A stretch of 64,000 nucleotides of DNA from Lepidostoma basale (taxonomy: Eukaryota; Arthropoda; Insecta; Trichoptera; Lepidostomatidae). The notes under the pieces are model-generated. The model was not told where the DNA came from and searched no databases. It saw only the letters and a program-made list of their open reading frames with translations. Below are positions 21,860-34,600 of this stretch, in pieces. Location of the stretch: contig JAHDVF020000866.1 of assembly GCA_022606425.2 (NCBI GenBank), forward strand, positions 558,001-622,000, given 5' to 3'. Numbering within the stretch: position 1 is the stretch's first letter; every line of letters begins with the position of its first letter. Both the position numbers and the translations under genes were made by a program.

Positions 21860-24818
21860 CACAATGGGGCAGGATTCAGATTTCTCATACAATAACCCAA
21901 AAAATAAAAATTATGATTCATTAAACGCTTTGTTATTATATGATGACTCAGATATATTTAGCATATGATCACGAGCAGATAGACAAGCTAGACTGTGACA
22001 CGTTCGCTCTAGCACCCCTCAATCGGAGCCGATTACTCGTAGAGGTTACACGTCCGTTATTTCAAGTCAGCGCAACACCTAGTTTCTAACATTTCTTTAG
22101 TTGTATTATTGATAAAAAATTTAAAGTTTTAGTATGGAACCTTACACGTCAGGTATGTATCCTCTTTTTCGAGTTAAATTAATTGTAAATACGGCTTGTT
22201 TTAAATGTAAAAAAATTAAACCGATTTCGCATTAAAATGATACAGAGGTTTTTGTAATATTAAAAAAACATTTAGAGACTTAGTATAGAATCCCGATGAA
22301 TTCCGCAAGTATTTTAATTGATTTATAATAAGTAATTGTTGTACTTTATTGATATGATGTTATTTTTTGCCACTTTTTGCACCTTTTTATAATAACAGCA
22401 CATTTCGAATAACCAAAAATGAAAAAAAAATACACCAATTTTGTATCTTATTCTGTTTTTCCTTTTCTCGCATACCTAGGTACCAGCTCTAGCACTTTGT
22501 TCATGACAAAGCATCAATTAATAACGCTTATGAAGAGTTTCGGAAAAGAAAAATTAGAGGATCAGATTGGTTTCCTGCAAAAAGAAATCATAAAACGGAC
22601 AGGGTGTGTTGATGAGTTAGGAAAAAGTGTTACGTGTGTTAAAAATTTTATTCGGTTTAGATTTGATTATAAATCATGATGGGAATCAGCTCACTGGATG
22701 AAAGAAAGATTTCTCGATGTTAATAAAACGTGGCTTGATACATCCGTTTCTTTCATTCGCGCTACAAAAACATGTGGCGGTCGCCCGATGATTCCTTTTG
22801 AGGAGAGTACAGAAAGGGTGAAGCGGCAAAAGACGGTTAATCTGAGGAATTCTGCATCTCTGCCAGACTTACTCTACGCAACACAAATGGAACTTAGGGC
22901 TGCATGACAGGCAGATGCCTCAAAGTTGGTTCGAGGTATTTTATCTGTTCCAACAGGTTCAGGTAAATCTCATCAAACTTCCAGGGAGTCTTTTGGAAAC
23001 GTGTTTATTTCAGCAGAAGATGCTTTAGCACTTTTAATAGAAGCGGACTTGCCTCCACATCAGTATAACGCTATTAAGTTGAAATCTAAAAACTTATATC
23101 CTTCGTATAAAACTGTACAGGCCTAAAAAAGACGATGTTATCCAGAGCCAGAAAATATACATGTCACGGATACTTTGGTATATGTTGATTTGCAGATCAT
23201 GCTTAATCTCACGATTGAGCGTTTAATTATCACCCATCAAGATGTTGTTTTTACACTCAAACCCAAAGAATTAAATAATATGATATTATATTCCAAATGG
23301 GGAGTTGATGGAAGTTCGGGGCACAGTTCACATAAACAGGCTTTTTTTGACGCAGATGCTGATGATGCAGCGGTTTTTATCCCATCATTTGCCCCCTTAC
23401 GCCTAGTGTCTGGTGCCAAAATTATTTGGCAAAATCCAAGACCTGGTTCAACGAGGTATTGCAGACCTCTGAAAATAGAATTTATTAAGGAATGCACAGC
23501 AGTACCTTTGGAAGAGAAACGAAGGGTAGATGAAGAAATAAAAAATATTACCACAACCATAGTCAGACTAGATGGGCGCGTTATCGTAATCAAACATCAT
23601 TTAATATTCGCAATGATTGATGGCAAAGTATGTAATGCTATCACACATACTTCTTCTACCCAAAAATGTTACATACGTGGTGCCACATCTAAACAATTGA
23701 ATAATAATATATAGATGCATTGCTAACAAAATAAATAAAAACAGAAAATTTAGAATTCGGCATTTCGGTCTTGCACGGATGGATACGCTTTTTTTAGTGT
23801 CTTCTCCATTTGACGTACAAACTGCCTATAAAAGCTCGAGGGACAGACAAGGAAATCGTTGAAGAAACTAAGAAAAAATTCAAGCTCAGTTCAAAGAAAA
23901 ACTAGGTTTGATCGTGGACAAACCAAGCCGGGCTTTGGTAACACAAACGATGGAAATACCGCCAGGCGTTTTTTTTTTAAATGCAGAGGTGTCTGCAGAA
24001 ATAACCAATTTAGATGTAGAATTAATAAGAAAAATGCACACCATTTTAATAGTTATATCATGTGCTCATGAAATTAGTGTGGAAAAATACCGGGAGTATG
24101 CTTTACATACAGCCAGATATTTTGAAGAAAAATATCCGTGGTGTAATATGCCACCCACACTTCACGAATATTTAATACACGGACCTGAAATAATAAAAAC
24201 GTCAATATTGCTGATAGGTCAATTAACCGAAGAAGCGCAGGAATCACGTAACAAAGATTTTAAAAAGTTTAGGGAGTACCACTCGAGGAAATCCAGCAGA
24301 ACGAATTCAAACACGGATATTTTAAATTTTCTTTTACTCTCATCAGATCCTTTAATAACTAGTAAGAGGAAATTACCGAAAGAGGAACTAACTAGATTCC
24401 CCAAAGACGTTTTGGATCTGGTAATACCTCCATCTACAGGGTCCTCCAGCCAAAGCGAAAATGATGAATCCGATGACAATGATGGTGTCTCAGAAATATC
24501 TGATAACGAGTAAAAAAAATATTGGTGTGTATTTATGAAGGGTAAAATCGACGTTCTTTCAAGAAACGTTTATATTATGTAAAACTAAGCTGCATTTTAC
24601 GTTATTAAAAATAATAAAAAATGACTTTAACGAGCATATAAAAATAAGACAGTATTTGACACATATTTCATTGTTATTGGAAAAATAAAGTGTTAATATT
24701 CATGACATTGTCTCTTATTTTCATTAACCTACCTAATTACATTAAATCCTTTGATTTATAGCTATATATATAGCTTCTATGAGTTAATGACACGTTTTCA
24801 TATTTTGGCCCCACTGTG
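21860..24818 (+). mobile_element. Transib (RAG1-like) DNA transposon, decayed
   Basis: 2959 bp. Termini CACAATGGGGC (left) and, reversed, CACAGTGGGGC (right) match the Transib/RSS-heptamer pattern CACWRTG. It is flanked by the 5-bp duplication CAGCG (21855-21859, 24819-24823), the size and GC-richness expected for Transib. The internal frame encodes a broken RAG1-related transposase. The empty site is visible upstream of lectin 2. Confidence 0.9.
22419..24513 (+). pseudogene. Transib transposase remnant (RAG1 core-like)
   Basis: The coding region is split by stops and frameshifts into pieces at 22419-22679, 22698-22907, 22926-23126, 23175-23714 and 23859-24513. The best piece has WGVDGSSGHSSHKQ, WQNPRPGSTRYCRPLKIEF, MIDGKVCNA and CYIRGATSK. 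The last has LIHGPEIIKTSI and LTEEAQESRNKDFKKFREYH. By alignment from memory to RAG1, the Asp at 23307-23309, the Asp at 23619-23621 and a Glu within 24229-24243 correspond to the DDE triad. The first Cys of the zinc-like pair is kept, but CYIC has become CYIR. Not functional as read. Confidence 0.88.
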
Positions 24819-24823
24819 CAGCG

Positions 24824-25440
24824 CGTTTATTTTTTTTTGTTCTTTAACACATTCCGGACCATGCATTTATGTTCTGATCATTGAACACTCGCTTAATGGT
24901 GCTAATTTTGCCCTTCACTCGCAATGTGGGGTTATAAGTATCATGTGAAAAATATATGTTTTAAAATTGTATACAGCTAATCTTCAAGTTATGATTGTAA
25001 TCAGCTTTATATTAAATATTGGTTTTATCGGCACACTAAACAACAAATAATAAAAAATAAGTATAAGAAAATAATAAAATTAGCAAACAATATTATATGT
25101 ACCCATTATACCGGCGTAACAGTCACGATACAATCCCAACGCTAACTGGTCTTCCATTCCTTGACAATAATATAAGACTTTATCATAAACCTTAAATCCC
25201 CTCTCCGGGCCATACATTTAGCCCCATCATAAAACAACTACCAAATCACATTCCAACAATGTTTCCTACAGACGTAAGAGGAAAAGCCATTAGAGCTGAA
25301 CCTCTGTAAGCCAGAAGATCCAAGTCCAAGTAATGATTTTGATCTTCACTGGTCACTCCCTATCTATCACCGTGCAGCGATTGTTAATAACTGCTTTTAA
25401 AATTAAATAAAACTTTTTTATTTCATTTGTAAATGATTTA
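24824..25440 (-). promoter_or_regulatory. Displaced upstream region of lectin 1
   Basis: Alignable with 38572-38960 upstream of lectin 2 (TTTAACACATTC, ACAGCTAATCTTCAA, CACTGGTCACTC, CCGTRCAGCGATT). In lectin 1 it is now about 3 kb further from the start codon because of Transib. Any enhancers would lie here; none can be named. Confidence 0.45.
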
Positions 25441-25504
25441 ATACTAAAATACAACTATATACTTTAAGATAAATAGTATCCCACTATTTGTGTTTTTATT
25501 TTTT

Positions 25505-25743
25505 TTATTTTTTTTTACGTATACGACAGGTCGTTTGAACCCAATTACTGTACACAATTTTTTTTAGCTATTATATTGATTCTCGTGACATGTTATAGGT
25601 AGCCAATCTATCGCCATTTTATTGTCACGTGAATTTTACACCAGACCAAAAACAGTGTGACAATCACACTGCCATCGCCGGGAATCGAACCCGGGACCTA
25701 CGGTTTGGAAGCCAGAGCTCTTACCACTCTGCCACGAAGGTCG
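25505..25743 (-). repeat. tRNA-derived SINE, family 1
   Basis: Minus strand begins GACCTTCGTGGCAGAGTGGT (A-box region), with GGTTCGATTCC (B-box), then a body with GTGTGATTGTCACACTG and TGACAATAAAATGGCGAT, ending in an A-rich tail. Other copies are at 27695-27895, 31330-32017 (split) and 62095-62318. Confidence 0.85.
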
Positions 25744-25774
25744 TCAGTTTGCCAGTTGGTAGGTACTTAAGGTC

Positions 25775-25980
25775 TTGAAACTGTAACATTGTCCAAACAA
25801 AGTGCGAGTGCAAACCGTGGACGGCAAAGAGAAGTGCAGGGCGACCGCAATTATGGTGGAAGGATGATCTGAACAGACACGTCGGAATAACCTGGATGCA
25901 GTGTGTACAAGACAGAGTGACATGGAAGCGAATGGAGGAGGCCTTTGTCCAGGAGTGGACGGGAATAGGCTGAGAAATAA
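25775..25980 (+). mobile_element. RTE-type LINE 3' fragment
   Basis: Encodes GRPQLWWKDDLNRHVGITWM and EEAFVQEWTG in a damaged frame, ending near AATAAAAATAAAAA. Directly abuts the 5' end of the family 1 SINE. Confidence 0.7.
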
Positions 25981-26039
25981 AAATAAAAAGGAGTATCCCA
26001 CTGAAATGAAATTAATTATTAGCATTACTTGGAGAGCGT

Positions 26040-26860
26040 CATTGTTAGTACCTTCAGTTGTATTTTTTTATTGAAAACAGGTTATTATGGATAAGGAAGG
26101 TGTTAAAATAATTTCAGGTGTTTTAATTTTTTTCTAAAATCGGGCTTTGGCAATTAGTAGGTTTGTGGAATCGAACCAGTGTAAGATATGTTGAGTATCG
26201 CGTTTTTAAAGAGTTTTATGTTTGTTATTAATTTTAAATATTTTTAATTAATTCGATAATGTGTTGGAATTATACGCATGTCGTTATCAGTGCCGGCGCG
26301 TACCCGTTTGTTTTAGATGCTCAACTACAAATTACGTAAATATTATTGTTTTCCTTATGAAACAGATACCCAAATGTCAAAAGTTCAATTAATGGATAAA
26401 CCCACTGGATTTCGGTGGTGCGAACGATAAAATTACACGTTATTGAATTATAAAATTGGAACTTCCATATACCATTAACTCAAAAATGGGTAACCGCCGG
26501 CCCGCGGAGCTATTATGTCCGGCCCTGATTCATCTGGGCGAAGTTATAGAGAAATAAAATTATAGTTTAAATAAGACTTAACATTCACTATATTTGCTCG
26601 TCCAAAGGATGCTGATGTAAATAATTGAGCTTCAGGGGAATTTAGCGCTAAAATCACAATTTGACAAAGTTTCTTTGACGGATTTTTATAAATTATATTT
26701 AGTGGAAGAAAAATAAACAAATTTACGTACATTTGCAAGAAAAATCATTTGTCTTTTTGGCATCACATATACATGTGAACAGTTTTTTTTCGAGGATGAA
26801 ACACACTAAATCAAAAATTCGAACGAGGATAACACATGAAAATCTCGAAAATTCTATGCG
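26040..26860. other. Intergenic, duplicated with 39660-40350
   Basis: About 26100-26400 aligns with sequence at 39660-39716 plus 40180-40340 (CGCGTTTTTAAAGAGT, GATAATGTGTT, GCCGGCGYGTAC). It marks the upstream end of the segmental duplication. No gene. Confidence 0.55.
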
Positions 26861-26864
26861 ATTA

Positions 26865-27325
26865 TCATTCTTCTTCTTCCTGTGCCGTGTCAGGTCCCCC
26901 CGACGTTGGCGATCACTCCGGCGAAAACCTCCCTGTCCTGCGCTGCCCGAAACAGGTCATCCACCGTCCTCATTCCGGTCCACTCTCTAATGTTGCGCAG
27001 CCAGGACATCTGTTTTCTGCCAACTCCCCGTCTTCCCTCTATCTTGCCCTCCAATATAAGTCGGAGGAGGCGGTACTTTTCTCCACGCAGCACGTGACCC
27101 AAATATGAGACCTTTTTCACTTTGACATTCGACAACAGCTCTCTCTTGGCTCCGGCTCTCCTAAGTACTTCGACGTTACTGACCTTTTCGGTCCAAGGTA
27201 TACGAAGCATTCTTCTGTGTATCCACATTTCGAATGCTTCTAACCGATTCATTACGTTCACTTTTAGAGTCCATGTTTCACTTCCGTATAATAGAGCTGA
27301 CCATATGTAAGCTTTTATCATTCTT
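26865..27325 (-). mobile_element. LRGEKYRLL-family LINE ORF2 C-terminus
   Basis: 143 open codons on the minus strand: MIKAYIWSALLYGSETWTLK, FEMWIHRRMLRIPWTEKVSN, SYLGHVLRGEKYRLL, then REWTGMRTVDDLFRAAQDRE. Ends in a GAA-type tail. 5'-truncated. Family members are at 60062-60510, 56226-56440, 29262-29395 and 29100-29165. Confidence 0.8.
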
Positions 27326-27694
27326 TAAGCAATACCAACGCCAATATTGATATTCTCGTAATTCAAGTACAAAACCAATCTTCACACTTAATTTTGTAAT
27401 TAGTATATAATAGTATGTAGTTCATTATATCAATAAAAAAATATATAAGAAGTAGCAACGTGTTTTATTTAATTTAATATTAACTTATTATAATAAATAA
27501 TTTGGTCTGGCCCTTGACAGGGAGACAGAATGATAGTTTGTCCCCAGACCTAAGAAAGGTTGCCCATGCCAGCATTAACTGGTACACCAGATATAAAATA
27601 ATTAAATAAAAACAACGAGATTCTCTGAATTCATTGTCACGTAAATATATGCCACATACTTCATTACTTTCTCAAAATTATATTATATCATTGT

Positions 27695-27895
27695 CGAACT
27701 TCGTGGCAGAGTCGTAAGAGCTCTGTCTGCCATACCGAAGGTCCCGGGTTCGATTCCCAATAACAGTGTGATTGTCACACTGTCTTTTGTCTGGTGTAGA
27801 ATTCACGTGACAATAAAATGGCGATATCACGAAAATCAATACAGTATACAGTAATTCGATTCAAGGGACCTGTTTTATACAATAAAATAATAAGT
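27695..27895 (+). repeat. tRNA-derived SINE, family 1, plus strand
   Basis: CTTCGTGGCAGAGTCGTAAG and GGTTCGATTCCC boxes and the usual body. A one-base change in the A-box (GTCG for GTGG) and a shortened tail. Confidence 0.8.
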
Positions 27896-27939
27896 AATAT
27901 TATATATAGATTGTTTTTTTAGAGTTTTTGCTTTTAAAC

Positions 27940-28170
27940 TGGCAACATTGTTTCTACAGACTGTTAATTGGACAGTTGTCAGTTGATTTGTATCAGTATG
28001 TTTTGCCATTTTACCCAGTTGCTCAATAAAGGTGTCGAAAATTGGACTTCACGATTGCGCTTCATTCGAGATAGTCGTGGCGCTCATACGCCCAAAATCA
28101 CATTTAAACAATAATGCCATAAAATTATCTATTAAATAAAGCCAATATCATAGACATTTTGGATTTCGAT
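27940..28170 (-). mobile_element. Internally deleted HTH (DUF4817-like) transposon
   Basis: The two ends match, in inverted orientation, 55035-55180 and 55335-55440, but the central helix-turn-helix region is missing. A deletion derivative of that element. Confidence 0.7.
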
Positions 28171-28380
28171 TATGGCCGACGTGGTGATTAACAAACTTGT
28201 CGGTCTTGAGATAATGACGTCCAGCTATACCACAATCTCTTTTTCCTGGTAGTCTTTGATGATCCTGGAGTTTTAATTTTTAACAATAAGCCAACATGTT
28301 TAACGGTTTTAAATAAATATTATGTGAAGAAACATTTATCGAAATTTTCACACATGAAAGACATTACGTGCTTGTAAAAG

Positions 28381-28613
28381 TCACGGATTATTCACACAGA
28401 AGTGTACGTCGCCCATGCCGTATCTCAAGGAGGCGTCCAAGGACAGGGGTCGATGCAGATTTTTCTCGCAGATGAAGGGTTTGCCCGAGTGGCAGCTCGT
28501 GGCGTGCAGCTTCCCGTCCAGGCTCGCCATGGCCCCGCAGCGTGCGTTAGTCCCCGCATTCTCTGGCTGTCCCCTCGCCCATTCGTCATAGCCTGAGACG
28601 TCAAGAGTTTCCC
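28381..28613 (-). CDS. Lectin 2 exon 7: CRD3 C-terminal half and stop
   Basis: Ends in TGA. It has [19 protein letters not shown] and FICEK, with tail HFCVNNP. QPE replaces EPN/QPD and there is no WND motif. Unlike lectin 1, no LINE interrupts the sequence after the stop. Confidence 0.9.
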
Positions 28614-31600
28614 CTGAAACACATACATATATACTCAGTATTTGTACTGCTGAAAATTTACAGTAAATATAATGGATGGACTTGTTATCCTTTCTAAAAG
28701 CATTTGATTTTCATTTAGATTAATGATTTCAAATGAAGTTTACAATTAAGAAACAAAATAATCAATTATTTCGTATAAAAAATAATCAATTATAGGGCTA
28801 CGATGGGGTATGTTTTGCTGGAAAGCATGCCTCTATAAAATGTCGTAAGGCGGCATGTTGCATTTACAACAGCAACACTACTATCAAGTCCAACTCTCTA
28901 GCGTCCACGAGAGGTCTTTTAAAGACCCTGCGAACCCCGGGTAATGTGGCACATATTACTTAGTGCCATAGCAGATAGAGAGAGGACGAATGGTGAGCTT
29001 CCAGCGCCATAAAACTGGATACACCCAGCTAAGGGAAGGTAACCCCGACAGAAAATCCTCCAGCGAAGGCAAGGGGATACCACTCTGGATATTTTTCCCC
29101 AGGTCATCACTTGGTGATAGTCAACGTTAGGGAGACCTGACAGGACACAGAAAGAAGAAGAAGACAAATGAAAAAATATAGAAACAGTGTCCAAAAAAGA
29201 GTGATGTTCTTTTTAATCTCGCCATGTTGTTTGTTTTATCACATTTAAATAAATAAATATCTTCTTCTTCTTCGCGTGCCGTATCAGGTCCCCCTGACGT
29301 TGGCAATCACTCCGGCGAAGGCTTCTCTATCTTGCGCAACCCGAAACAGCTCCCCCACATGTCTCATCCCGGTCCAGTCTCTTATGTTGCAGTAAATAAA
29401 TATATGAAATCCATATCTGATTGACTGCATCTTGATATGTTGTGATTTAATAACGAAATAACATACCTTTTATAGTTTTAAAAACTTCAGCCCCGAGAAG
29501 TTTATTAAACCCTAAATGTATGAGTTGCATTTTAAAGTTCCCCGATTGCGCTTCTTTACTAGAAGAGTCGTTGAGTGTGTTCAGATAAACCTGAGCTTCT
29601 AGAGCACTGTTGACCATGCCCAGTTGGGAGCCTTCGTCGTAGCAGGTTTTGTAGGCCTCGTGCCAGGTACTCGGTGTCGCGTGGTATTTATAACAGCGGT
29701 TAGAATTAATGTTGTATTTGTATTCTGAAATAACAAAATAAAGATACATTAAAATTATTCAAACAAAACCATCTCAAGAGAAAAGTCTAAAAGAGAAGAG
29801 AGAATCTTCTAAGAAAGTACGACAACCCAATTAAAGTGTCCTTATTATAAATACGACTCTCCATCATTTTTGATGGCCACACTGAAGAAACGACGCGATA
29901 GTCAGTTGATCTTTAAGAAGATGTTCAGATTATAATATAAATTTAAATTAAAAAAATACTTATTATAGCAATAAATTAAAAAATGATATGAAATGTAATC
30001 AGTTCAAATTTATGAACACAATTCAAAACAACCGAAATAGTATGTTTAAAAAATAAGAGCAAATGGACAGAGATATATTTAGATAGCAGTGTACAATGGT
30101 GTCCTTATATCGATTCGTAAATATAAAAACGAAGAAGTGTTCAAAAATGGTGTTCAAAGGTTATTCGGGTCCCGATGGTACCTGTCTTGTTCTAGGGCAA
30201 GTACCTTAAATGCCGAGAAACGCTATGTTGCATAACAAGAGCAATACCAATAAGTCCGGTTCTACTAGCGTTCCGAACCCTGGAAAATATGGTCTGATGA
30301 GCTCAAATTGGTTGCTTTTGGATGGTCACATATACATACATGTATGACTGTAAAACTGTGAGTGTAAAACCGAAACAAGTGCAAATATACAGTTTGGAGA
30401 TATGGGAGTTTAAAGACTTCATATTGCTTGGAAAAACTGTTTTTTTTTTTAAATAAACCAATGATTTTCGGTTTATAGGTATATTACTTTAAACTGAAAA
30501 TCATTGGTTTATTAAAAAAAAAACCAGTTTTTCCAAGCAATATGAAGTCTTTAAACTCCCATATCCCTAAACTGTATATTTGCACTTGTTTCGGTTTTAC
30601 ACTCACGGTGCGATATATACACATACATACATAAACATACAGTGCCGTGGAGGCGATAGTCAGCGAAATACTTGCACAGATCACCTCCTGGGGGGAGCGA
30701 GCCAAACTACAGTTCTCAGAGGAGAAGACTAAGGCTTTGTTCATCACGGGGAGAAGGGCGCAAGCCCCAAACCTCGTGATGAACGGGAAACCTCTCCCGC
30801 TCACTTGGAAATGGAACTGGGAATTGTATTAGACGACGCTCTCAACTGGAGTAAACATGTAGATATGGCTTGCAAAAAGGCCGTCAACTATACCGAACGA
30901 CTGACGCACATGGCAAAAGCCACATGGGAACTCAGCCCCGAGGTGCAGCGAGCCCTTTACATCAGCGTAGTCGAACTGACCATCGATCGAGCAACGCGAG
31001 AGTGTGGGCCAAGGCCGCCACCAGGAATAACATACAGGTGAAGCTGAACAGAGTGCAGAGAGCGATAGGCATCAGAATATGTAGAGCCTACAGGACTACC
31101 TCTCTCACTTCAGTGCAGGCGATCGCCGACCTGATGCCGCTGGACCTGAGGCTCACGGAGCTCCAAATGATAGGCGATGTAAAGAAAAACGGAACGACCA
31201 CCTATTGCCCGACGACCGCAACTACCAAGGAGTCGTCAAGTAGACGGAGCTGCCGCATCCCGCAGAGCGAAATGGTGAATTGACGAATGACCCCGAGACA
31301 TAGAGAAGCGATAAGCTGACGATGAATTATACTGCTTCTTGTGACATGTGATAGGTAGCTAATCTATCGCCATTTTATTGTCACGCGAATTCTATGGAAA
31401 CATAAGTTACATCCTTAAAAACCGGAAAATACCGATCAATCTGAAACGAAAAGTCTATGAAGCCTGCGTTCTGCCAGTTGGTACTTATGGTCTTGAAACT
31501 GTTACATTGTCCAAACAAAGTGCCGAGAAACTACGAGTGACCCAAAGAGCCATAGAAAGAGCCATGTTAGGAATAAGCCTAAGAGACAGAGTCAGAAACG

Positions 31601-34600
31601 ATACGGTGAGAGAAAAAACAAAGGTCACTGACATCATCCACCGGGTGGCGACTCTAAAATGGCAACGGGCAGGTCACGCAGCCAGAAGCTCAGATGAAAA
31701 GTGGACAAGAAGACTGCTGACTTGGAGACCGTGGACGGCGAAGAGAAGTGCAGGGCGACCGCAACTACGGTGGAAGGATGATCCAAACAGACACGTCAGA
31801 ATAACCTGGATGCAGTTTGCACAGGACAGAATGACATGGAAGCAAATGGAGGAGGCCTTTCTCCAGGAGTGGACGGGAATAGGCTGAGGAAGAAGAAGAA
31901 GAATAATTTTACACCAGACCAAAGACAGTGTGACAATCACATTGCCATCGCCGGGAATCGAACCCGGGATATTCGGTATGTCAGTCAGAGCTCTTGCCAT
32001 TCTGCCACGAAGGTCGTCTTTTTATCATGGCTACAGAATTGATATTCTAGAAAACATTTCCTAAATATAATATTCTTACCAGTATCATACGTTTCACACA
32101 GCGGGTTGGAACTAGTTAAGGAGGTGATATTTTTTTTGCAGACAAAATAATACGGTTTCCGGCAGTCATTATCATTGTAAAATCCTGTGTATACCATCTG
32201 TACACAATGTTCTACATCGCCAGTGTTATTCGGTTCATATTCATCCCAATCCATAAAAATGCTTGATACAGGAGTTTCTGTAAAATAGAAGTTACTAATA
32301 TAATATAAGTTATATCTTATTCCATGGCGTTCATAAACATAATATCATTAATTAAATCAATAATTTGTATAAATCGTCATATTCTCTGGCATATGGAACG
32401 CATTGGTGAAAAAATAATGGTTAAGAAAGTATACGGTAACGATGTGAATGGAATACGGAGTCGTAAGAGACCGAGAAAAACATGGCTTGATCAAATTAAT
32501 CGAGTTTTAAAGGTAGGTCATGCTAGATGTCAGAAGAATCGACGTGAGTGTATGACTCTCTGATGCTTAGGTAAATGTATAAAAAAAAACTGATAAGTAA
32601 ATAATTATTATATAACAACTTATAATGGTGCTAAGATGAAAAATACTTGAGTCAACTGTTTACTATAAGATGATGATGCTGTTTGAAAGACGGAGAGCAT
32701 GATAGATGCACGAAGAAGAAACAAAACTCGTCATTGGGAAAAATGCGATAATTGTTTTTGTAAATGTACGAGGGTGATTCGTAAAGTAAGGATCCCTATG
32801 CTGTCAATAAAGATAGCGGCGCGCTGGGAGAAATCTGGCAACACTGGCTGACTCGTTAACTCCTCCACTTTCTATCCCTGCCGCTCCCGCCACGCTACAC
32901 CCCTCAGTGTTGCCTGGCAGCCATCGAAGATGGAGCTTCCTATCGCTGTTTCCGACAGATGTGAGAGTATAATGCTTGAGGATCGGAGAATTACCATTAA
33001 CGAACTTGCTCTTCGTATTCCTGGGACTTCCAACACCACAATTCACAAAATCTCAACTGAAAAAGGCTATTGAAAGGTTTGTGGGTACCACGAAAGCTCA
33101 CAGAAAACCACAAGCAGAAACGTGTTGAGGGCTCGACCTCATGTCTCAAATCAAACTCAAGAACTGCTGACAGATTTTGGCTGGACTGTTTTGCCCCACC
33201 CACCCTACAGTCCGGACCTAGCCCCTAGTGATTACCACTTATATCCACACTTAAAGGAACACTTGGGTGGAATGCGGTTCCATACTGATGATGAAGTCAA
33301 GGAAGAGGTTATTCGATTTCTCAGAGAAATGGCGGCAGATATTTATGACTTAGGGCACACAAAAGTTTGAGCATCGTCTGCAAAAGTGTTTAGACAGAAA
33401 CGGCGATTATGTAGAAAAATAGAGTAAGTTTTAAGCTTTTAAATGATGTATAATGCTAAGGAAAACAATAAAGCTGTATATTTAAAAAAAAGTATGGGAA
33501 CCTTATTTTATGAATGACCCTAGTATAATACAATTTATAATGAATTACGGTTGGTGGCATAAGTGTGAATGTTGAGAAATTGAAGCAAATTACAGATTTG
33601 ATATATAATATGGTTGGTGCTGGAAATAAAGTAAATGCTACATTCAAAGCTATATATAATATATACATAAAGACTTAAAATTGTCAGTACGTAACCAGTT
33701 CAAATATAAATACCGTCCAATGTGACGAAGCTTCCAGTGATTCTGTGGTCGTGGATCCCCAGCCAGATGGACGTTAAGCTGGGGATCATGTGGTACATGA
33801 TGGCGTCCCTCTCTCCCGCCGTGAGCGGGGCCGCGAGGGTGGCGCCCTCCGCGGCGCACCTGGTCACAGCGTCAGCCCAGTTCATGGGGGCTGTGTGATG
33901 CTTGTAGAAGGATTGGAAGGCCCTGTTGTACACGTAGTCTTCGCGAAAGTAGGGTTCTGATGACCCTCCTGATAATAATAAAACTCGTTTGACAATTTAA
34001 TTTTCATTGGAACATTAGATCCTGTAAGTATTTAAAACGTTACGATTTTTTTATGTCTTTCTTCTATGTTCGCCATACTTTGTGTTGTAGATGCTTTATT
34101 TCTCTATTTTTTTTTATATATTTGTATGTACAACATGTACATTAAAAAAATTAAAATTACATAGACATGTTTCGGACAACCAGTTCTTCTTCAGTGATAA
34201 ACATGTAAATTATTATAAAATTGTATACATGATCTGATAGATGTTATTTTATCATTTAAAACACCGTTTTTTTCTATCTCTAAGTTTATTTTTCTCGATA
34301 CGTTTCGAAGGTTTACATGTTTACAACATCATCATCGGCAGAATCATATTAGTGTTTTAATTCATAAAACAAAACCGTCATTATGGAATTCTATAGTGTT
34401 AACGCCTCGAGTTGATCAAAATTAAAAAAAGGGTTTATTGTACTCGTAATAATGAAAAGTTTGATAAAGTTTTAGTAATGACGTAAAGAGCGAGTCAATA
34501 TTTTTTTAATACGATTAATGTAGATCTTCAAGGTGATCATTTTTAAAAGCTTAATGTTTCACCCGACTGGCGTCACCAAAGTCAAGTAAGTTCTGAATAT

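Noticed and set aside
22140..22320. Host exon inside the Transib segment
   Set aside because: Everything between the two termini is absent from the matching lectin 2 promoter, so it belongs to the transposon.
25640..25743. Possible tRNA gene (A-box, B-box)
   Set aside because: The same head is joined to a shared SINE body in at least four places and does not close a full cloverleaf.
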